DNA of 64,000 bases from positions 620,001-684,000 of the forward strand of contig OY781043.1 of assembly GCA_963676165.1 (NCBI GenBank), given 5' to 3'. Under the pieces are notes generated by a model that saw only the letters and a program-made list of their open reading frames with translations, was not told where the DNA came from and made no database searches. Source of the stretch: JAQIBY01 sp963676165 (GTDB lineage: Bacteria; Bacteroidota; Bacteroidia; Bacteroidales; ML635J-15). The position numbers and the translations under genes were made by a program. Shown here piece by piece: positions 42,498 to 52,443 of this stretch. Each line of letters opens with the position of its first letter. The first letter of the stretch is position 1.

Positions 42498-43861
42498 TGG
42501 CAAAATCCCGGACTGTCTATCTGTGCAGTGAGTGTGGTTACGAATCTCCCAAATGGGTAGGTCAGTGTCCATCATGTCACTCATGGAATAGTTTTAAAGA
42601 GTTTCAGCATAGTACTTCTAAGAAGTCCGGGAAACAATCTGCATCTGCAAAACCTTCTCAAGCAGTAAAAATTAATGAAATTCAGGCCAGAGATTCTCAA
42701 CGAATCCTATTTCCTTATGCCGAAGTAAACCGCGTTTTCGGATCTGGCTTAGTCCCCGGAACCGTTGCGCTAATTGCTGGTGAACCTGGAATTGGCAAGT
42801 CAACTCTTCTCTTGCAATTATTGCTTAATACGACTGAAGTGAAAGCATTATACTGTTCGGGTGAAGAAAGCTTGCAGCAGGTAAAATTGCGTGCCGACCG
42901 AGTCGGAAAAAGTGAGTCGGATTGTTTATTTACTGATGAAACAGAAGTGGATAAAATCATCCACTTAGCAAAAGAGTCTGAAGCCAGATTAGTGGTTGTC
43001 GATTCCATTCAAACGGCTTATTGTGGTGATTTAGACTCTGTTGCTGGGTCAATTACCCAAATTAGAGATTCTGCTGCTCGTATTATTCGATATGCAAAAT
43101 CAAACGAAGTTTCATTTTTGTTAGTGGGGCACATTACAAAAGCTGGTAATATTGCGGGACCAATGATTTTAGAACACATGGTTGATGTTGTATTGCAGTT
43201 TGAAGGTGATCAAAATAATTTCTATCGGATTTTAAGATCCAGAAAAAATCGATTTGGTAGCACTCAGGAAATTGGAGTGTTTGAAATGCAACAAGAAGGA
43301 TTACGTGAAGTCTCGAATCCTTCCGAAATATTTTTGTCTGGTGAAGCCGTTAGTTTAAGTGGAGTTGCTTTGGGTGCATCCGTGGAGGGAATTCGTCCTA
43401 TGCTTATTGAAATGCAGGCTTTGGTGAGTTCCGCTGTGTATGGAACCCCACAACGTACATCGACAGGCTACGATATTCGACGATTAAATATGTTACTTGC
43501 AGTTTTAGAGAAACGTGCAGGTTTTCGCTTGAACCAGAAAGATGTTTTTGTCAATATTGTTGGAGGTTTGAAAATAACAGATCCTGGTATGGATTTGGCT
43601 TTGCTGGCAGCGATTTTATCTTCTGATCAAGACATCAGTATTCCTGAAGGAACGGTGCTTTGTGGTGAAGTCGGATTGTCGGGAGAGGTGCGTTCTGTTA
43701 GTCGTATTGCTCAGCGAATTACCGAAGCAGACCGTTTGGGTTTTCGTCGCATGATTCTTCCGTATTCCGCAAAAAAAGAAAAACTCAATACGCAAAATAT
43801 TAAGCTTTACTTTGTTAAAACAGTATCTGAAATGATGAAAGCCTTATTTAGAGAGGCATAA
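42497..43861 (+). CDS. radA: DNA repair protein RadA (Sms)
   Basis: The 454-residue protein is a RecA-like helicase for branch migration in recombination. A zinc finger holds Cys10, Cys13, Cys24 and Cys27 (CSECGYESPKWVGQCPSC). The ATPase has Walker A GEPGIGKSTLLLQL (~94) and a VVVDSIQT Walker B. The RadA-specific KNRFG motif (SRKNRFGSTQEIG, ~248) and a C-terminal Lon-like domain (GVALGASVEG, FVNIVGGLKITDP) follow. The length is standard. Confidence 0.97.
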   Translation: MAKSRTVYLCSECGYESPKWVGQCPSCHSWNSFKEFQHSTSKKSGKQSASAKPSQAVKINEIQARDSQRILFPYAEVNRVFGSGLVPGTVALIAGEPGIGKSTLLLQLLLNTTEVKALYCSGEESLQQVKLRADRVGKSESDCLFTDETEVDKIIHLAKESEARLVVVDSIQTAYCGDLDSVAGSITQIRDSAARIIRYAKSNEVSFLLVGHITKAGNIAGPMILEHMVDVVLQFEGDQNNFYRILRSRKNRFGSTQEIGVFEMQQEGLREVSNPSEIFLSGEAVSLSGVALGASVEGIRPMLIEMQALVSSAVYGTPQRTSTGYDIRRLNMLLAVLEKRAGFRLNQKDVFVNIVGGLKITDPGMDLALLAAILSSDQDISIPEGTVLCGEVGLSGEVRSVSRIAQRITEADRLGFRRMILPYSAKKEKLNTQNIKLYFVKTVSEMMKALFREA

Positions 43862-43866
43862 TCATC

Positions 43867-46203
43867 TTACATAATCATTCCTGATTCATTTTGTTTCTCC
43901 CACTCATCACAATCAATTGTGACATTGAGCTTATCTGGTTTCTTAAACTTGTCTTCTTGAGTGTATGGTAAGTTCGGATCTGCATAAACCTTTTCCATGT
44001 ATAACGCCCAAATGGGAAGCGCCATACTAGCACCTTGTCCAAGTGTAATTCCTCGGAAGTGAATACTACGTTCTTCGCCACCAACCCATGCTCCAGAAAC
44101 CAGATTAGGGGCAATTCCCATAAACCAACCATCCGAATGATTATTGGTCGTTCCTGTCTTACCTGCCAATTCAGCAGTAAAGTTGTAACGGTATCTCAGC
44201 CTGACACTAGTACCAAAATCTACAACTCCTTTCATTAATTCAATCATTAAATAGGCAGTTTGTTCATCGATTGCTTCATTTTGCACTGCTTGGAATTCTG
44301 CCAGCACATTGCCATTTTTGTCTTCAATGCGTGTGACAAACAAAGGTCTTGAATGAATGCCTTGATTGGCAAAGCTAGTGTAAGCCCCAACCATTTCTTT
44401 CAGTGTAACTTCAGCTGCTCCTACACAAATGGAAGGATATGGATCGATATGACTGTTTACTCCCATGGCTTTAGCTACCTCAATAACGGCTTCAGGAGAA
44501 AACTGTTTCAATACCCATGCAGATATTTGATTTAAGGAACCTGCAAGCCCATATTTAAGACTTACCATTTCTCCTTCTTTTTTGTTGTCAGAATATTTTG
44601 GAGTGTAAAACTCAGGATCTTGTCCTTCTGGCATTTTAAACGTAACTGGTATGTTTGGAACCTTATGACAAGGAGAATATCCATTTTGCATTGCCAATGT
44701 ATAGATAAAAGGCTTAAATGTTGATCCAACCTGCCTGCGGGCCAAGGATGTCATATCGTACTTAAAATGCTTATAATCAATATCACCGACATAGGCTTTC
44801 ACATAGCCTGTGTGAGGTTCCATGCTCATAAACCCTGCATGCAGGAAGTATTTGTAATAACGAATACTATCCATAGGGGACATGACAGTATCAATATCTC
44901 CATCCCAAGAGAAAACAGACATACGTACAGGAGTATTGAACATTATGTCAATGGAGTCTGCACTCATTCCTGCAGCCTTGTGGATTCTGTATCTTTCAGA
45001 GCGTGTTTTTGTTGCCTCATAAATAGCATCAATTTGTGATTTTGGCAGGTATGAATCAAAAGGGGCGTTCTTTTTCCCTCTTCTGTCTTTAAAGAATTCA
45101 TCCTGAAGGAAATCTCCCATATGCTCAGTTACTGCTTCTTCTGCATAAGTTTGCATTCGGGAGTCTATGGTTGTGTAAATCTTCAATCCATCGCTATAAA
45201 TATCGTAGTTGGTTCCATCAGCTTTGATGTTTTTGTTACACCATCCATATGTTGGATCTGTTTCCCAGTTAATGGAATCTTCTACAAATTGACGAGGGTT
45301 CCATCTGTAATCACTACGAATCGGTTTACTGGCAGTTAGCCATTGACGTAGAAACTCTCTGAAATAGGTTGCATGACCTAAGTTATGATCTACTTTTTGA
45401 TATTTAATACCCAAAGGAAGTTCTTGTAGCGAGTCTTTTTGTGCTTTATCCAGATAGCCATACTTATGCATTTGTGCCAGAACTGTATTGCGTCTGGTTT
45501 TTGTTTGTTCAGGGAATCGTAGTGGATTATAGAGCGATGGGTTCTGAAGCATGCCGATAAGCATAGCAGATTGTTGAATGTTCAGAGAGTCTGGAGTTGT
45601 ACTGAAATAAACACGAGATGCAGATTCTATACCTACCGCAAGATTTAAAAAATCAAAACGGTTTAAATACATGGTAATAATTTCTTCCTTCGTGTATGAT
45701 TTTTCAAGTTTAACAGCAATGACCCATTCTCTAAGTTTTCGGTTAACCAGTTCACTTTTTGTTGTTAAATCTTCACGAGGGAAAATAAGCTTTGATAGTT
45801 GTTGGGAGATCGTTGACCCTCCTCCTTTAAGATTTCTGGTGACAACTCCATAGGCAACACGACCTAAGGCTTTAAAGTCAATTCCGGAATGTTTTCTGAA
45901 GCGAATGTCTTCGGTTGAAATCAATGCATCAATCACATGGGGTGAAATTGAATCGTATTCAGTTTGTGTTCTGTTTTCATGAAAATATGTGCCTAAAAGC
46001 TCTTGGTCAGCAGATATAATCTGTGTTGCAAGGTTTGATTTAGGGTTTTCCAATTGCTCAAAACTTGGCATGAGTCCTTTTTTTCCATTTGCAATTGAAA
46101 CAAAATAAAAAATTACGAATATCCACACCAGAGAAAAAATCCCCCAGAATATCCATTTAAAGCGGCGTTTGAAGCCTTTTGAGTATTGTCTTTTTTCCTT
46201 CAT
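43867..46203 (-). CDS. mrcA: Bifunctional penicillin-binding protein 1A
   Basis: The 778-residue class A PBP polymerises and cross-links peptidoglycan. A cytoplasmic basic tail is followed by a membrane helix (~17-38). The GT51 transglycosylase domain shows catalytic Glu98 in STEDIRFRKHSGIDF and GGGSTISQQLSKLIF (~126). The transpeptidase domain has Ser494-x-x-Lys497 in GSTFKPFIYTL, the SLNQ motif and KTGTTNNHSDGWF. It diverges from topA and converges with radA (5 bases between stops). Confidence 0.94.
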   Translation of the reverse strand: MKEKRQYSKGFKRRFKWIFWGIFSLVWIFVIFYFVSIANGKKGLMPSFEQLENPKSNLATQIISADQELLGTYFHENRTQTEYDSISPHVIDALISTEDIRFRKHSGIDFKALGRVAYGVVTRNLKGGGSTISQQLSKLIFPREDLTTKSELVNRKLREWVIAVKLEKSYTKEEIITMYLNRFDFLNLAVGIESASRVYFSTTPDSLNIQQSAMLIGMLQNPSLYNPLRFPEQTKTRRNTVLAQMHKYGYLDKAQKDSLQELPLGIKYQKVDHNLGHATYFREFLRQWLTASKPIRSDYRWNPRQFVEDSINWETDPTYGWCNKNIKADGTNYDIYSDGLKIYTTIDSRMQTYAEEAVTEHMGDFLQDEFFKDRRGKKNAPFDSYLPKSQIDAIYEATKTRSERYRIHKAAGMSADSIDIMFNTPVRMSVFSWDGDIDTVMSPMDSIRYYKYFLHAGFMSMEPHTGYVKAYVGDIDYKHFKYDMTSLARRQVGSTFKPFIYTLAMQNGYSPCHKVPNIPVTFKMPEGQDPEFYTPKYSDNKKEGEMVSLKYGLAGSLNQISAWVLKQFSPEAVIEVAKAMGVNSHIDPYPSICVGAAEVTLKEMVGAYTSFANQGIHSRPLFVTRIEDKNGNVLAEFQAVQNEAIDEQTAYLMIELMKGVVDFGTSVRLRYRYNFTAELAGKTGTTNNHSDGWFMGIAPNLVSGAWVGGEERSIHFRGITLGQGASMALPIWALYMEKVYADPNLPYTQEDKFKKPDKLNVTIDCDEWEKQNESGMIM

Positions 46204-46314
46204 TTTATACCGAAATCTTAGATTACTAAATTAAGTAAAATGTTTTTTAATTTGAACAACCTGTTATATTTTCTTTTCTTTGTCAAAAATTTACCCGGGA
46301 AATTAAGATATCTT

Positions 46315-48606
46315 ATGGAAGAAAATTTGGTCATTGTCGAGTCACCAGCAAAAGCTCAAACAATAAAACGCTTTTTAGGGAAAGATTATTTGGTAAAGTC
46401 AAGTTTTGGTCATATTAGAGACTTGGCGAAGAAAAATTTTGGGATTGATATAGAAAACAATTATCAACCGAATTATGAAATTTCTCCTGACAAGAAAAAG
46501 ATCACGGCAGAACTTAAAAAACTTGCAAAAGATGTTAAGTTTGTATGGTTGGCATCTGATGAGGACCGTGAAGGAGAAGCAATTGCTTGGCACTTGGCTG
46601 AAGTATTGAAACTAAAAAGAGAAAATACAAAACGTATTGTTTTTCATGAGATTACGAAGACGGCAATTCGAAATGCAGTTGAAAATCCTAGAGAAATTGA
46701 TTATAATCTGGTGAATGCTCAGCAGGCGCGTCGTGTGCTTGATCGACTTGTTGGTTTTAACTTATCCCCATTATTATGGAAAAAAATAAAACCATCCTTG
46801 TCTGCAGGTAGAGTGCAATCTGTTGCTGTGCGTTTGTTAGTTGAGCGTGAACGTGAAATCAATGATTATATTCCTGAGTATGCATACCGTTTGCAAGCTT
46901 TGTTTGAAACGGAAAAAGGAGATGCATTTGAAGCAGAATATAGTATTCGTCCAAAAGATGAAGATGAAGCACGTGCTTTTTTGGAAGCCTTTATTAAGGC
47001 AAACTACAAGATTTCAGACATTCAGGTAAAACCAGGTAAAAAGTCTCCCTCACCACCATTTACTACATCAACTTTGCAACAAGAGGCAAGTAGAAAGCTC
47101 GGGTTTTCCGTGTCTCGTACAATGCAAGTTGCTCAGAAATTGTATGAAGCAGGGAAAATTACTTATATGCGTACCGATTCTGTGAATCTTTCCAATCTTG
47201 CCATCAATACGGCAAAGAAAATGATTGAAGAAGATTTTGGGAAAGAATACGCTAAAACACGTCAATACAAGTCGAAAGTTAAAGGTGCTCAAGAAGCGCA
47301 TGAGGCTATTCGACCAACATACATAGATCAGCGCACTGTAGATGGCACTGCTCAGGAAAAGAAATTGTATGAATTGATCTGGAAACGTACAGTAGCTTCA
47401 CAAATGGCAAATGCACAAATCGAAAAAACACAGGTTAAAATCGATGCGAGTCAGCCAAGTGGACATTTTGTTGCCCAAGGTGAAGTGATTAAATTTCCAG
47501 GTTTTCTCACCTTATACATAGAGTCAACTGATCATGATGAGCCTGAAACAGCTAAAGGAATGTTGCCAGTTCTCAAACAAGGTGAAAATTTGTCATACCG
47601 AAACATTCAGGCGATTCAAAAATTTACAAATCATCCACCTCGATATACTGAAGCGAGTTTAGTACGTAAACTGGAAGAATTGGGAATTGGTCGTCCGTCA
47701 ACTTATGCGCCAACGATTTCAACAATTCAGCAAAGGGAGTATGTTCAAAAAGGTGCTGATGAAAGTAAAAGTCGTCAGGTTATCCATTTGAAACTTGAAT
47801 CAGATAAAATTGTCAGAAAAACGAAGCAAGAAAACTATGGTAGCGTAAAAGGAAAGTTAATTCCTACATCTCTAGGCATGGTTGTGAATGATTTTCTTCT
47901 TGAACATTTCAAAGAAATTATGGATTTCAATTTTACTGCGAAAGTTGAAAAGCAATTTGATGAAATTGCGATGGGTGATATGGAATGGACAAAAATGATT
48001 GATGAGTTTTACCACCCATTTATTGACAATTTGAAAAAAATTGAAGAAACAAAGACCAATCGGTGGGAGAGAGTACTTGGAGAAGATCCGAAAACCGGGA
48101 AACCCGTAAGTGTAAAAATCGGACGTTATGGTCCATACGTTCAAATAGGAACGAAAGAGGAGGAAGAAAAACCACAATTTGCATCGTTGCGTAAAGAACA
48201 CAATGTAGAGACAATTTCTCTCGATGAAGCGCTTGAGCTATTTAAGTTGCCACGAAATATTGGAAATTACGAAGACAATGATGTTGTGATTGGAATCGGA
48301 CGCTTTGGTCCTTATGTGCGTCATGCAAAGAAATTCTACAGTTTAAGTAAAACAGACGATCCTAATACAATCAATCTCGATAGAGCAATTGAAATAATTG
48401 AGGAAGGAAAAGAAAAAGAAAAGAAACGCGAAATTAAACGTTTCGACGAAGATAGTGATCTTGTTGTTTTAAATGGTCGTTATGGTCCATACATCGCATA
48501 CAAAAAGAAAAACTATCGAATACCTAAGTCCAAAGTGCCTGAAGATTTGAGCTATGATGATTGCAAAGAAATCATAGAAAAGGCTGCTGCAAAAAAGAAA
48601 AAATAA
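46315..48606 (+). CDS. topA: DNA topoisomerase I
   Basis: The 763-residue type IA enzyme relaxes negative supercoils. The TOPRIM domain starts ENLVIVESPAKAQTI and has ASDEDREGEAIAWHL (~76-90). The catalytic tyrosine is Tyr284 in GKITYMRTDSVNLS. The C-terminus carries three GRYGPY-type repeats (~600, ~663, ~722) and ends in a lysine tail; classical four-cysteine zinc fingers are absent, as usual in this phylum. I start at ATG 46315 because the catalytic fold begins there; an in-frame ATG at 46240 adds a hydrophobic stretch not expected for this protein. Confidence 0.96.
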   Translation: MEENLVIVESPAKAQTIKRFLGKDYLVKSSFGHIRDLAKKNFGIDIENNYQPNYEISPDKKKITAELKKLAKDVKFVWLASDEDREGEAIAWHLAEVLKLKRENTKRIVFHEITKTAIRNAVENPREIDYNLVNAQQARRVLDRLVGFNLSPLLWKKIKPSLSAGRVQSVAVRLLVEREREINDYIPEYAYRLQALFETEKGDAFEAEYSIRPKDEDEARAFLEAFIKANYKISDIQVKPGKKSPSPPFTTSTLQQEASRKLGFSVSRTMQVAQKLYEAGKITYMRTDSVNLSNLAINTAKKMIEEDFGKEYAKTRQYKSKVKGAQEAHEAIRPTYIDQRTVDGTAQEKKLYELIWKRTVASQMANAQIEKTQVKIDASQPSGHFVAQGEVIKFPGFLTLYIESTDHDEPETAKGMLPVLKQGENLSYRNIQAIQKFTNHPPRYTEASLVRKLEELGIGRPSTYAPTISTIQQREYVQKGADESKSRQVIHLKLESDKIVRKTKQENYGSVKGKLIPTSLGMVVNDFLLEHFKEIMDFNFTAKVEKQFDEIAMGDMEWTKMIDEFYHPFIDNLKKIEETKTNRWERVLGEDPKTGKPVSVKIGRYGPYVQIGTKEEEEKPQFASLRKEHNVETISLDEALELFKLPRNIGNYEDNDVVIGIGRFGPYVRHAKKFYSLSKTDDPNTINLDRAIEIIEEGKEKEKKREIKRFDEDSDLVVLNGRYGPYIAYKKKNYRIPKSKVPEDLSYDDCKEIIEKAAAKKKK

Positions 48607-48650
48607 GCTCAGAGTGGCTTATTTGACATAATAATATGATAAAAGTCATC

Positions 48651-48679
48651 GTTATCCTTTTCGGAAGAGGATGATTTTT
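48651..48679 (+). terminator. Weak terminator after topA
   Basis: ATCCTTTT pairs with AAGAGGAT (one G-T pair) around CGG, followed by GATTTTTA. It starts about 45 bases after the topA stop. Confidence 0.45.
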
Positions 48680-48782
48680 ATGCGATTCGTGAAAAATATG
48701 AAGTTTTTTGTTTTGTTGTCAAAAAAAAATTGTATTTTTCGCTGATATTTTGATCAGGTTCGTTCTTGATAAAAGTAGGTGG

Positions 48783-48824
48783 TTATTAACAATTTCCGAC
48801 TTATTAACTAAAAATTGTTAATAA
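48783..48824. promoter_or_regulatory. 13-bp perfect inverted repeat upstream of the T9SS core operon
   Basis: TTATTAACAATTT (48783-48795) is the exact inverse of AAATTGTTAATAA (48812-48824), with 16 bases between. A third copy of the half-site TTATTAAC lies inside the spacer (48801-48808). There is no T run, so it does not look like a terminator. It ends about 80 bases before porP and could be an operator for a dimeric regulator. Confidence 0.5.
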
Positions 48825-48905
48825 AGCTTGTAAATTTGAGATAAAATTATTTACTTTACGGTTCGAGCTGCATAATAAAGGGCTTGTAGAATTAACTATT
48901 TTGAT

Positions 48906-49856
48906 ATGAGGCGATTAACTCTAGCGATTATGATTTTGTTTGCAACTGTAGGGATTACATTTGCACAAAGTGATGCGCATTTTAGCTTATTTGAATTCAA
49001 TACACTGAATTACAATCCGGGCTACGCGGGAAGTAACGATGCGATTTGCGTGAACTCTGTTCACCGTCAGCAATGGCTTGGTATGGAGGAAGGTAGACCA
49101 CAAACAACTGTGTTTAGTTTCGATATGCCAATTGAAGCAATTAGCAGTGGTGTCGGTTTGTCAGTTTTTCAGGAATCTATTGGTTATCAGAAAGATTTGA
49201 GTATAACTGGAACTTACGCTTATCGTTTAGAACTTGATTATGGAACGTTAGGAATTGGTGTGAATTTTGGTCTTATTAGCCGTTCAATCAATGGTGACTG
49301 GGTTACTCCTGAATCACTAAACGGTGGTCAGGTGTATATTGACCCTGTAATTCCTCATATGGATAGCAAAATGGTTTTTGATTTAGGTATTGGAGCATAT
49401 TACCGTTACAATAATTTCTACGCTGGAATTTCAAGTCTTCACATTACTGAGCCAGTTTTTAAATTCAATGGTACTGATGCAACAAAGAATCCTTACGTAA
49501 AAAGACATTTTTACTTTGTCGGTGGCTATATTTACCAATTGCCAAATCCTATGTTTGAAGTGAAACCTGCAGTTTTGGTTCAAACTGATTTTGCATCTGC
49601 TGAATTTAGTGTCAATGGGCAATTAATCTATAATAAGAAATTCTGGGGCGGATTAACTTATCGTTACAACGATGCGATCGTTCCAATGTTAGGTATCCAC
49701 TTGTTGAACGGAATCAGCGTGGGATACAGTTATGATGTTGATTTGAGTAAACTCGCAGGATATGCCGGTGGTTCTCATGAAATTGTAGTTCGCTATTGTT
49801 TCAATGTGAGCGGTGGAGGCGGAGTTGGTCGTTATCGTAGTGTCAGAAGATTATAG
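48906..49856 (+). CDS. porP: PorP/SprF family outer-membrane protein, T9SS-associated
   Basis: The 316-residue protein has a signal peptide (~1-20, ending FAQ) and the PorP/SprF signature FNTLNYNPGYAGSNDAI followed by HRQQWLGMEEGRPQT. Alternating strands of an outer-membrane barrel fill the rest, with family blocks GVGLSVFQESIGYQ and KPAVLVQTDF and a late GISVGYSYDVDLSKLAGYAGGSHEI. In Porphyromonas, porP precedes porKLMN in the same order as here. It anchors T9SS machinery or cargo at the outer membrane. Confidence 0.92.
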   Translation: MRRLTLAIMILFATVGITFAQSDAHFSLFEFNTLNYNPGYAGSNDAICVNSVHRQQWLGMEEGRPQTTVFSFDMPIEAISSGVGLSVFQESIGYQKDLSITGTYAYRLELDYGTLGIGVNFGLISRSINGDWVTPESLNGGQVYIDPVIPHMDSKMVFDLGIGAYYRYNNFYAGISSLHITEPVFKFNGTDATKNPYVKRHFYFVGGYIYQLPNPMFEVKPAVLVQTDFASAEFSVNGQLIYNKKFWGGLTYRYNDAIVPMLGIHLLNGISVGYSYDVDLSKLAGYAGGSHEIVVRYCFNVSGGGGVGRYRSVRRL

Positions 49857-49892
49857 TTATTTTAAATTAAGAGCTTACTAATACCACATATT

Positions 49893-51452
49893 ATGAAAAA
49901 ATTAGTATTCATAGGATTTATTCTCGCCGTAGTGCTTTCGAGTTGCGGATATTATGGCAGTGGCGATCTCGTAGGAGTATCCAGAAAAACTTGGTACACT
50001 CCAGATCCTCATGGCATGTTGTTCGTTCCACCAGGGTCATATAACATGGGTCCAAGTGATCAGGATGTTCCTAATGCAATGACTGCAACTGCCAAAACTG
50101 TTACTGTTCAAGGGTTTTGGATGGACGAGACAGAAATCACAAATGCTGAGTACAGACAATTTGTTTACTGGGTGCGTGACTCCCTTGCTTTGACTGTCTT
50201 AGCTGAAAATCCACCAGAAAGTTATGATTCTGAAGGAAGAGACTTTTTTAGAGCATATGAAGATGATGACCCACAAGCATTGGTATTAGAAGCAATCGGG
50301 TACGATTCTTATAACTTTGATGGATATCGTTTGTTGGATTGGCAAGCTCGTATTGACTATACTGACCCACAAATCAAAGCGACTTTAATTGAGAACTCAA
50401 ACCTTTATCTTAAACCTCCTCCAAAGGTATTTCATTACATGCGTCGAATTGACATCAATTCAAATGCACTGTATTTTGAATATTATTGGGTTGATTTGCA
50501 GCAAGCAGCTAAAAAACATGCTTTCCGTAAAGATGGTCGTCAAGTAGAACAAGATGTACAACGTACATTTGATCGTGAATCTGATGCAGGTATCCGTATC
50601 GGAAGACATTGGAATGCTGAAACTGAAGAGTATGAAGGTACTATTAAAGATAGAGAAGAACTGAAACGTCGTCGTGAATGGGAAGACTTTGAAGACCGTG
50701 AAGTGGTTGATCAATTCTCCTATATTATGCATGAGCGTGTACCAGTTTATCCTGATACATTGTGTTGGATGAGTGAATTTACTTACTCTTACAATGAGCC
50801 AATGACAAAAATGTATTTCTGGCATCCTGCATATGATTATTATCCAGTTGTTGGTGTGACTTGGCAACAAGCTCGTGCTTTTGGACAATGGAGATCAATG
50901 CTTAAAAATTCTTACCAAAGAGATACCAGAGATTTTTATCTGAATGAATATCGTTTGCCTACCGAATCTGAATGGGAATATGCTTCTCGTGGTGGTTTAG
51001 ATTTGCAAATGTATCCTTGGGGTGGTTTATATACCAGAAATTACAGTGGTTGTTTCATCGCAAACTTCAAGCCTATGCGTGGTAATTACTACGATGATGG
51101 AGGTGTACAAACTCTTATGGTAGGTACTTATGATCCAAACGAATATGGATTGTATGATATGGCAGGAAATGTTGCTGAGTGGACACGTAATGCGTTTGAA
51201 CCAGCAGCATATCGATATACTCACGATTTGAATCCTGATTATCAGTATTATGCACACCCAGACGATCCACCAGTATTGAAACGTAAAGTTGTTAGAGGTG
51301 GTAGCTGGAAAGATGTGGCATATTACATGCAGAATGGTACTCGTACTTACGAATATCAAGATTCCTCGAAATCATATATCGGTTTCCGTAATGTAAGAAC
51401 TTATTTAGGCCGTCACCGTGCTGATGGCGTATCATATTCACAGGTTTATTAA
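49893..51452 (+). CDS. gldK: GldK/PorK lipoprotein, T9SS ring subunit
   Basis: The 519-residue lipoprotein (lipobox LSSC, Cys18) has a formylglycine-generating-enzyme-like fold. It shows MLFVPPGSYNMGPSDQD (~43), VQGFWMDETEITNAEYRQFVYWVRDS (~71-96), YRLPTESEWEYASRGG and GLYDMAGNVAEW, ending with the GGSWKD and GFRNVR blocks. With GldN it forms the large periplasmic ring beneath the outer membrane. A charged insertion near residues 215-275 (RRREWEDFEDREV) interrupts the enzyme fold, as is usual for GldK. Confidence 0.95.
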   Translation: MKKLVFIGFILAVVLSSCGYYGSGDLVGVSRKTWYTPDPHGMLFVPPGSYNMGPSDQDVPNAMTATAKTVTVQGFWMDETEITNAEYRQFVYWVRDSLALTVLAENPPESYDSEGRDFFRAYEDDDPQALVLEAIGYDSYNFDGYRLLDWQARIDYTDPQIKATLIENSNLYLKPPPKVFHYMRRIDINSNALYFEYYWVDLQQAAKKHAFRKDGRQVEQDVQRTFDRESDAGIRIGRHWNAETEEYEGTIKDREELKRRREWEDFEDREVVDQFSYIMHERVPVYPDTLCWMSEFTYSYNEPMTKMYFWHPAYDYYPVVGVTWQQARAFGQWRSMLKNSYQRDTRDFYLNEYRLPTESEWEYASRGGLDLQMYPWGGLYTRNYSGCFIANFKPMRGNYYDDGGVQTLMVGTYDPNEYGLYDMAGNVAEWTRNAFEPAAYRYTHDLNPDYQYYAHPDDPPVLKRKVVRGGSWKDVAYYMQNGTRTYEYQDSSKSYIGFRNVRTYLGRHRADGVSYSQVY

Positions 51453-51482
51453 TTTAAGGATTAACACAAAAACATCGCAACT

Positions 51483-52409
51483 ATGAAATTTTCAGAATTA
51501 GTAAAGAGTAGCAAGTACAAAAGAGCAATTGGCTTTATCTATGGTATGGGGGCATCTGTCGTACTTGTTGGAGCATTGTTTAAAATTGAGCACTTACCTG
51601 GTGCAAGTATTATGCTTATGGTAGGTTTGTTGACAGAGGCTGTTATTTTTGCAATTTCTGCATTTGAGCCACCTCACGAAGAATATGATTGGAGTCTTGT
51701 TTATCCTGAATTAGCAGGTATTGATGAATCCATTGAAATTGATGATAAATCTTCTGTTATTGCATCAAAAAAATCAGCGCTTGAGAAATTTGATGCTATG
51801 ATTGAATCTGCTGAAATTACACCTGAATTGTTTGATAAGTTAGGTCACGGTCTTCAAAATATGAGCCAGACTGTTGAAAAACTTGCTGATGTATCAAGTG
51901 CAACTGCAGCAACAAATAATTATGTCGCTAACTTTGAAAAAGCTTCAGAAAAAGTCAATGAATTTGCTGATTCTTACGGACAATCAGCTACTAAATTGAA
52001 TCAGTCTGCTGAACGTTTGTCTGAAACTTATGGAAGCTCTGCTGACGTGGTTGGTAAATCTGGTCAAGAGCTTGCAGATGCTTACAATAAGTTGACAAAA
52101 TCAATGAATGATGAGTTTGAAAAAACTGCTGGAAATACTAATACATATGGTGAGCAGTTAGAAAGCATGACTAAAAACCTAACAGCACTCAATGCTGCTT
52201 ATGAACTTCAGTTAAAAGGTACCAACGATCATCTTGAAAAAACAAAAGATCTTTATGGTGGCTTGAATGATGTTATGAGCGACTTGCATGATACTGTGGA
52301 AGACACTAAACGTTTCCGTGAAGAAGTGTCTAAACTCGGTAACAATCTGGCTGCAATGAATACCGTTTATGGTAATATGTTGTCTGCTATGAATGTGAAG
52401 CAAGATTAA
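51483..52409 (+). CDS. gldL: GldL/PorL inner-membrane motor protein
   Basis: The 308-residue protein forms the proton-driven motor with GldM. Two membrane helices lie at ~14-33 and ~41-61, with the conserved KIEHLPGA loop between them and the membrane glutamate Glu52 in LLTEAVIFAISAFEPP. The long cytoplasmic C-terminal part (~90-308) is coiled coil rich in Ser, Asn and Glu with LNQSAERL-like repeats. Confidence 0.95.
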   Translation: MKFSELVKSSKYKRAIGFIYGMGASVVLVGALFKIEHLPGASIMLMVGLLTEAVIFAISAFEPPHEEYDWSLVYPELAGIDESIEIDDKSSVIASKKSALEKFDAMIESAEITPELFDKLGHGLQNMSQTVEKLADVSSATAATNNYVANFEKASEKVNEFADSYGQSATKLNQSAERLSETYGSSADVVGKSGQELADAYNKLTKSMNDEFEKTAGNTNTYGEQLESMTKNLTALNAAYELQLKGTNDHLEKTKDLYGGLNDVMSDLHDTVEDTKRFREEVSKLGNNLAAMNTVYGNMLSAMNVKQD

Positions 52410-52443
52410 TTCATTGAATGTTAACTGTATAAAATTTTAGATT

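Noticed and set aside
44720..44745. CCTGCCTGCGGG inside the PBP1A gene resembling the intergenic palindrome at 26837
   Set aside because: It encodes conserved residues near the transpeptidase active site and is not palindromic over the same span.
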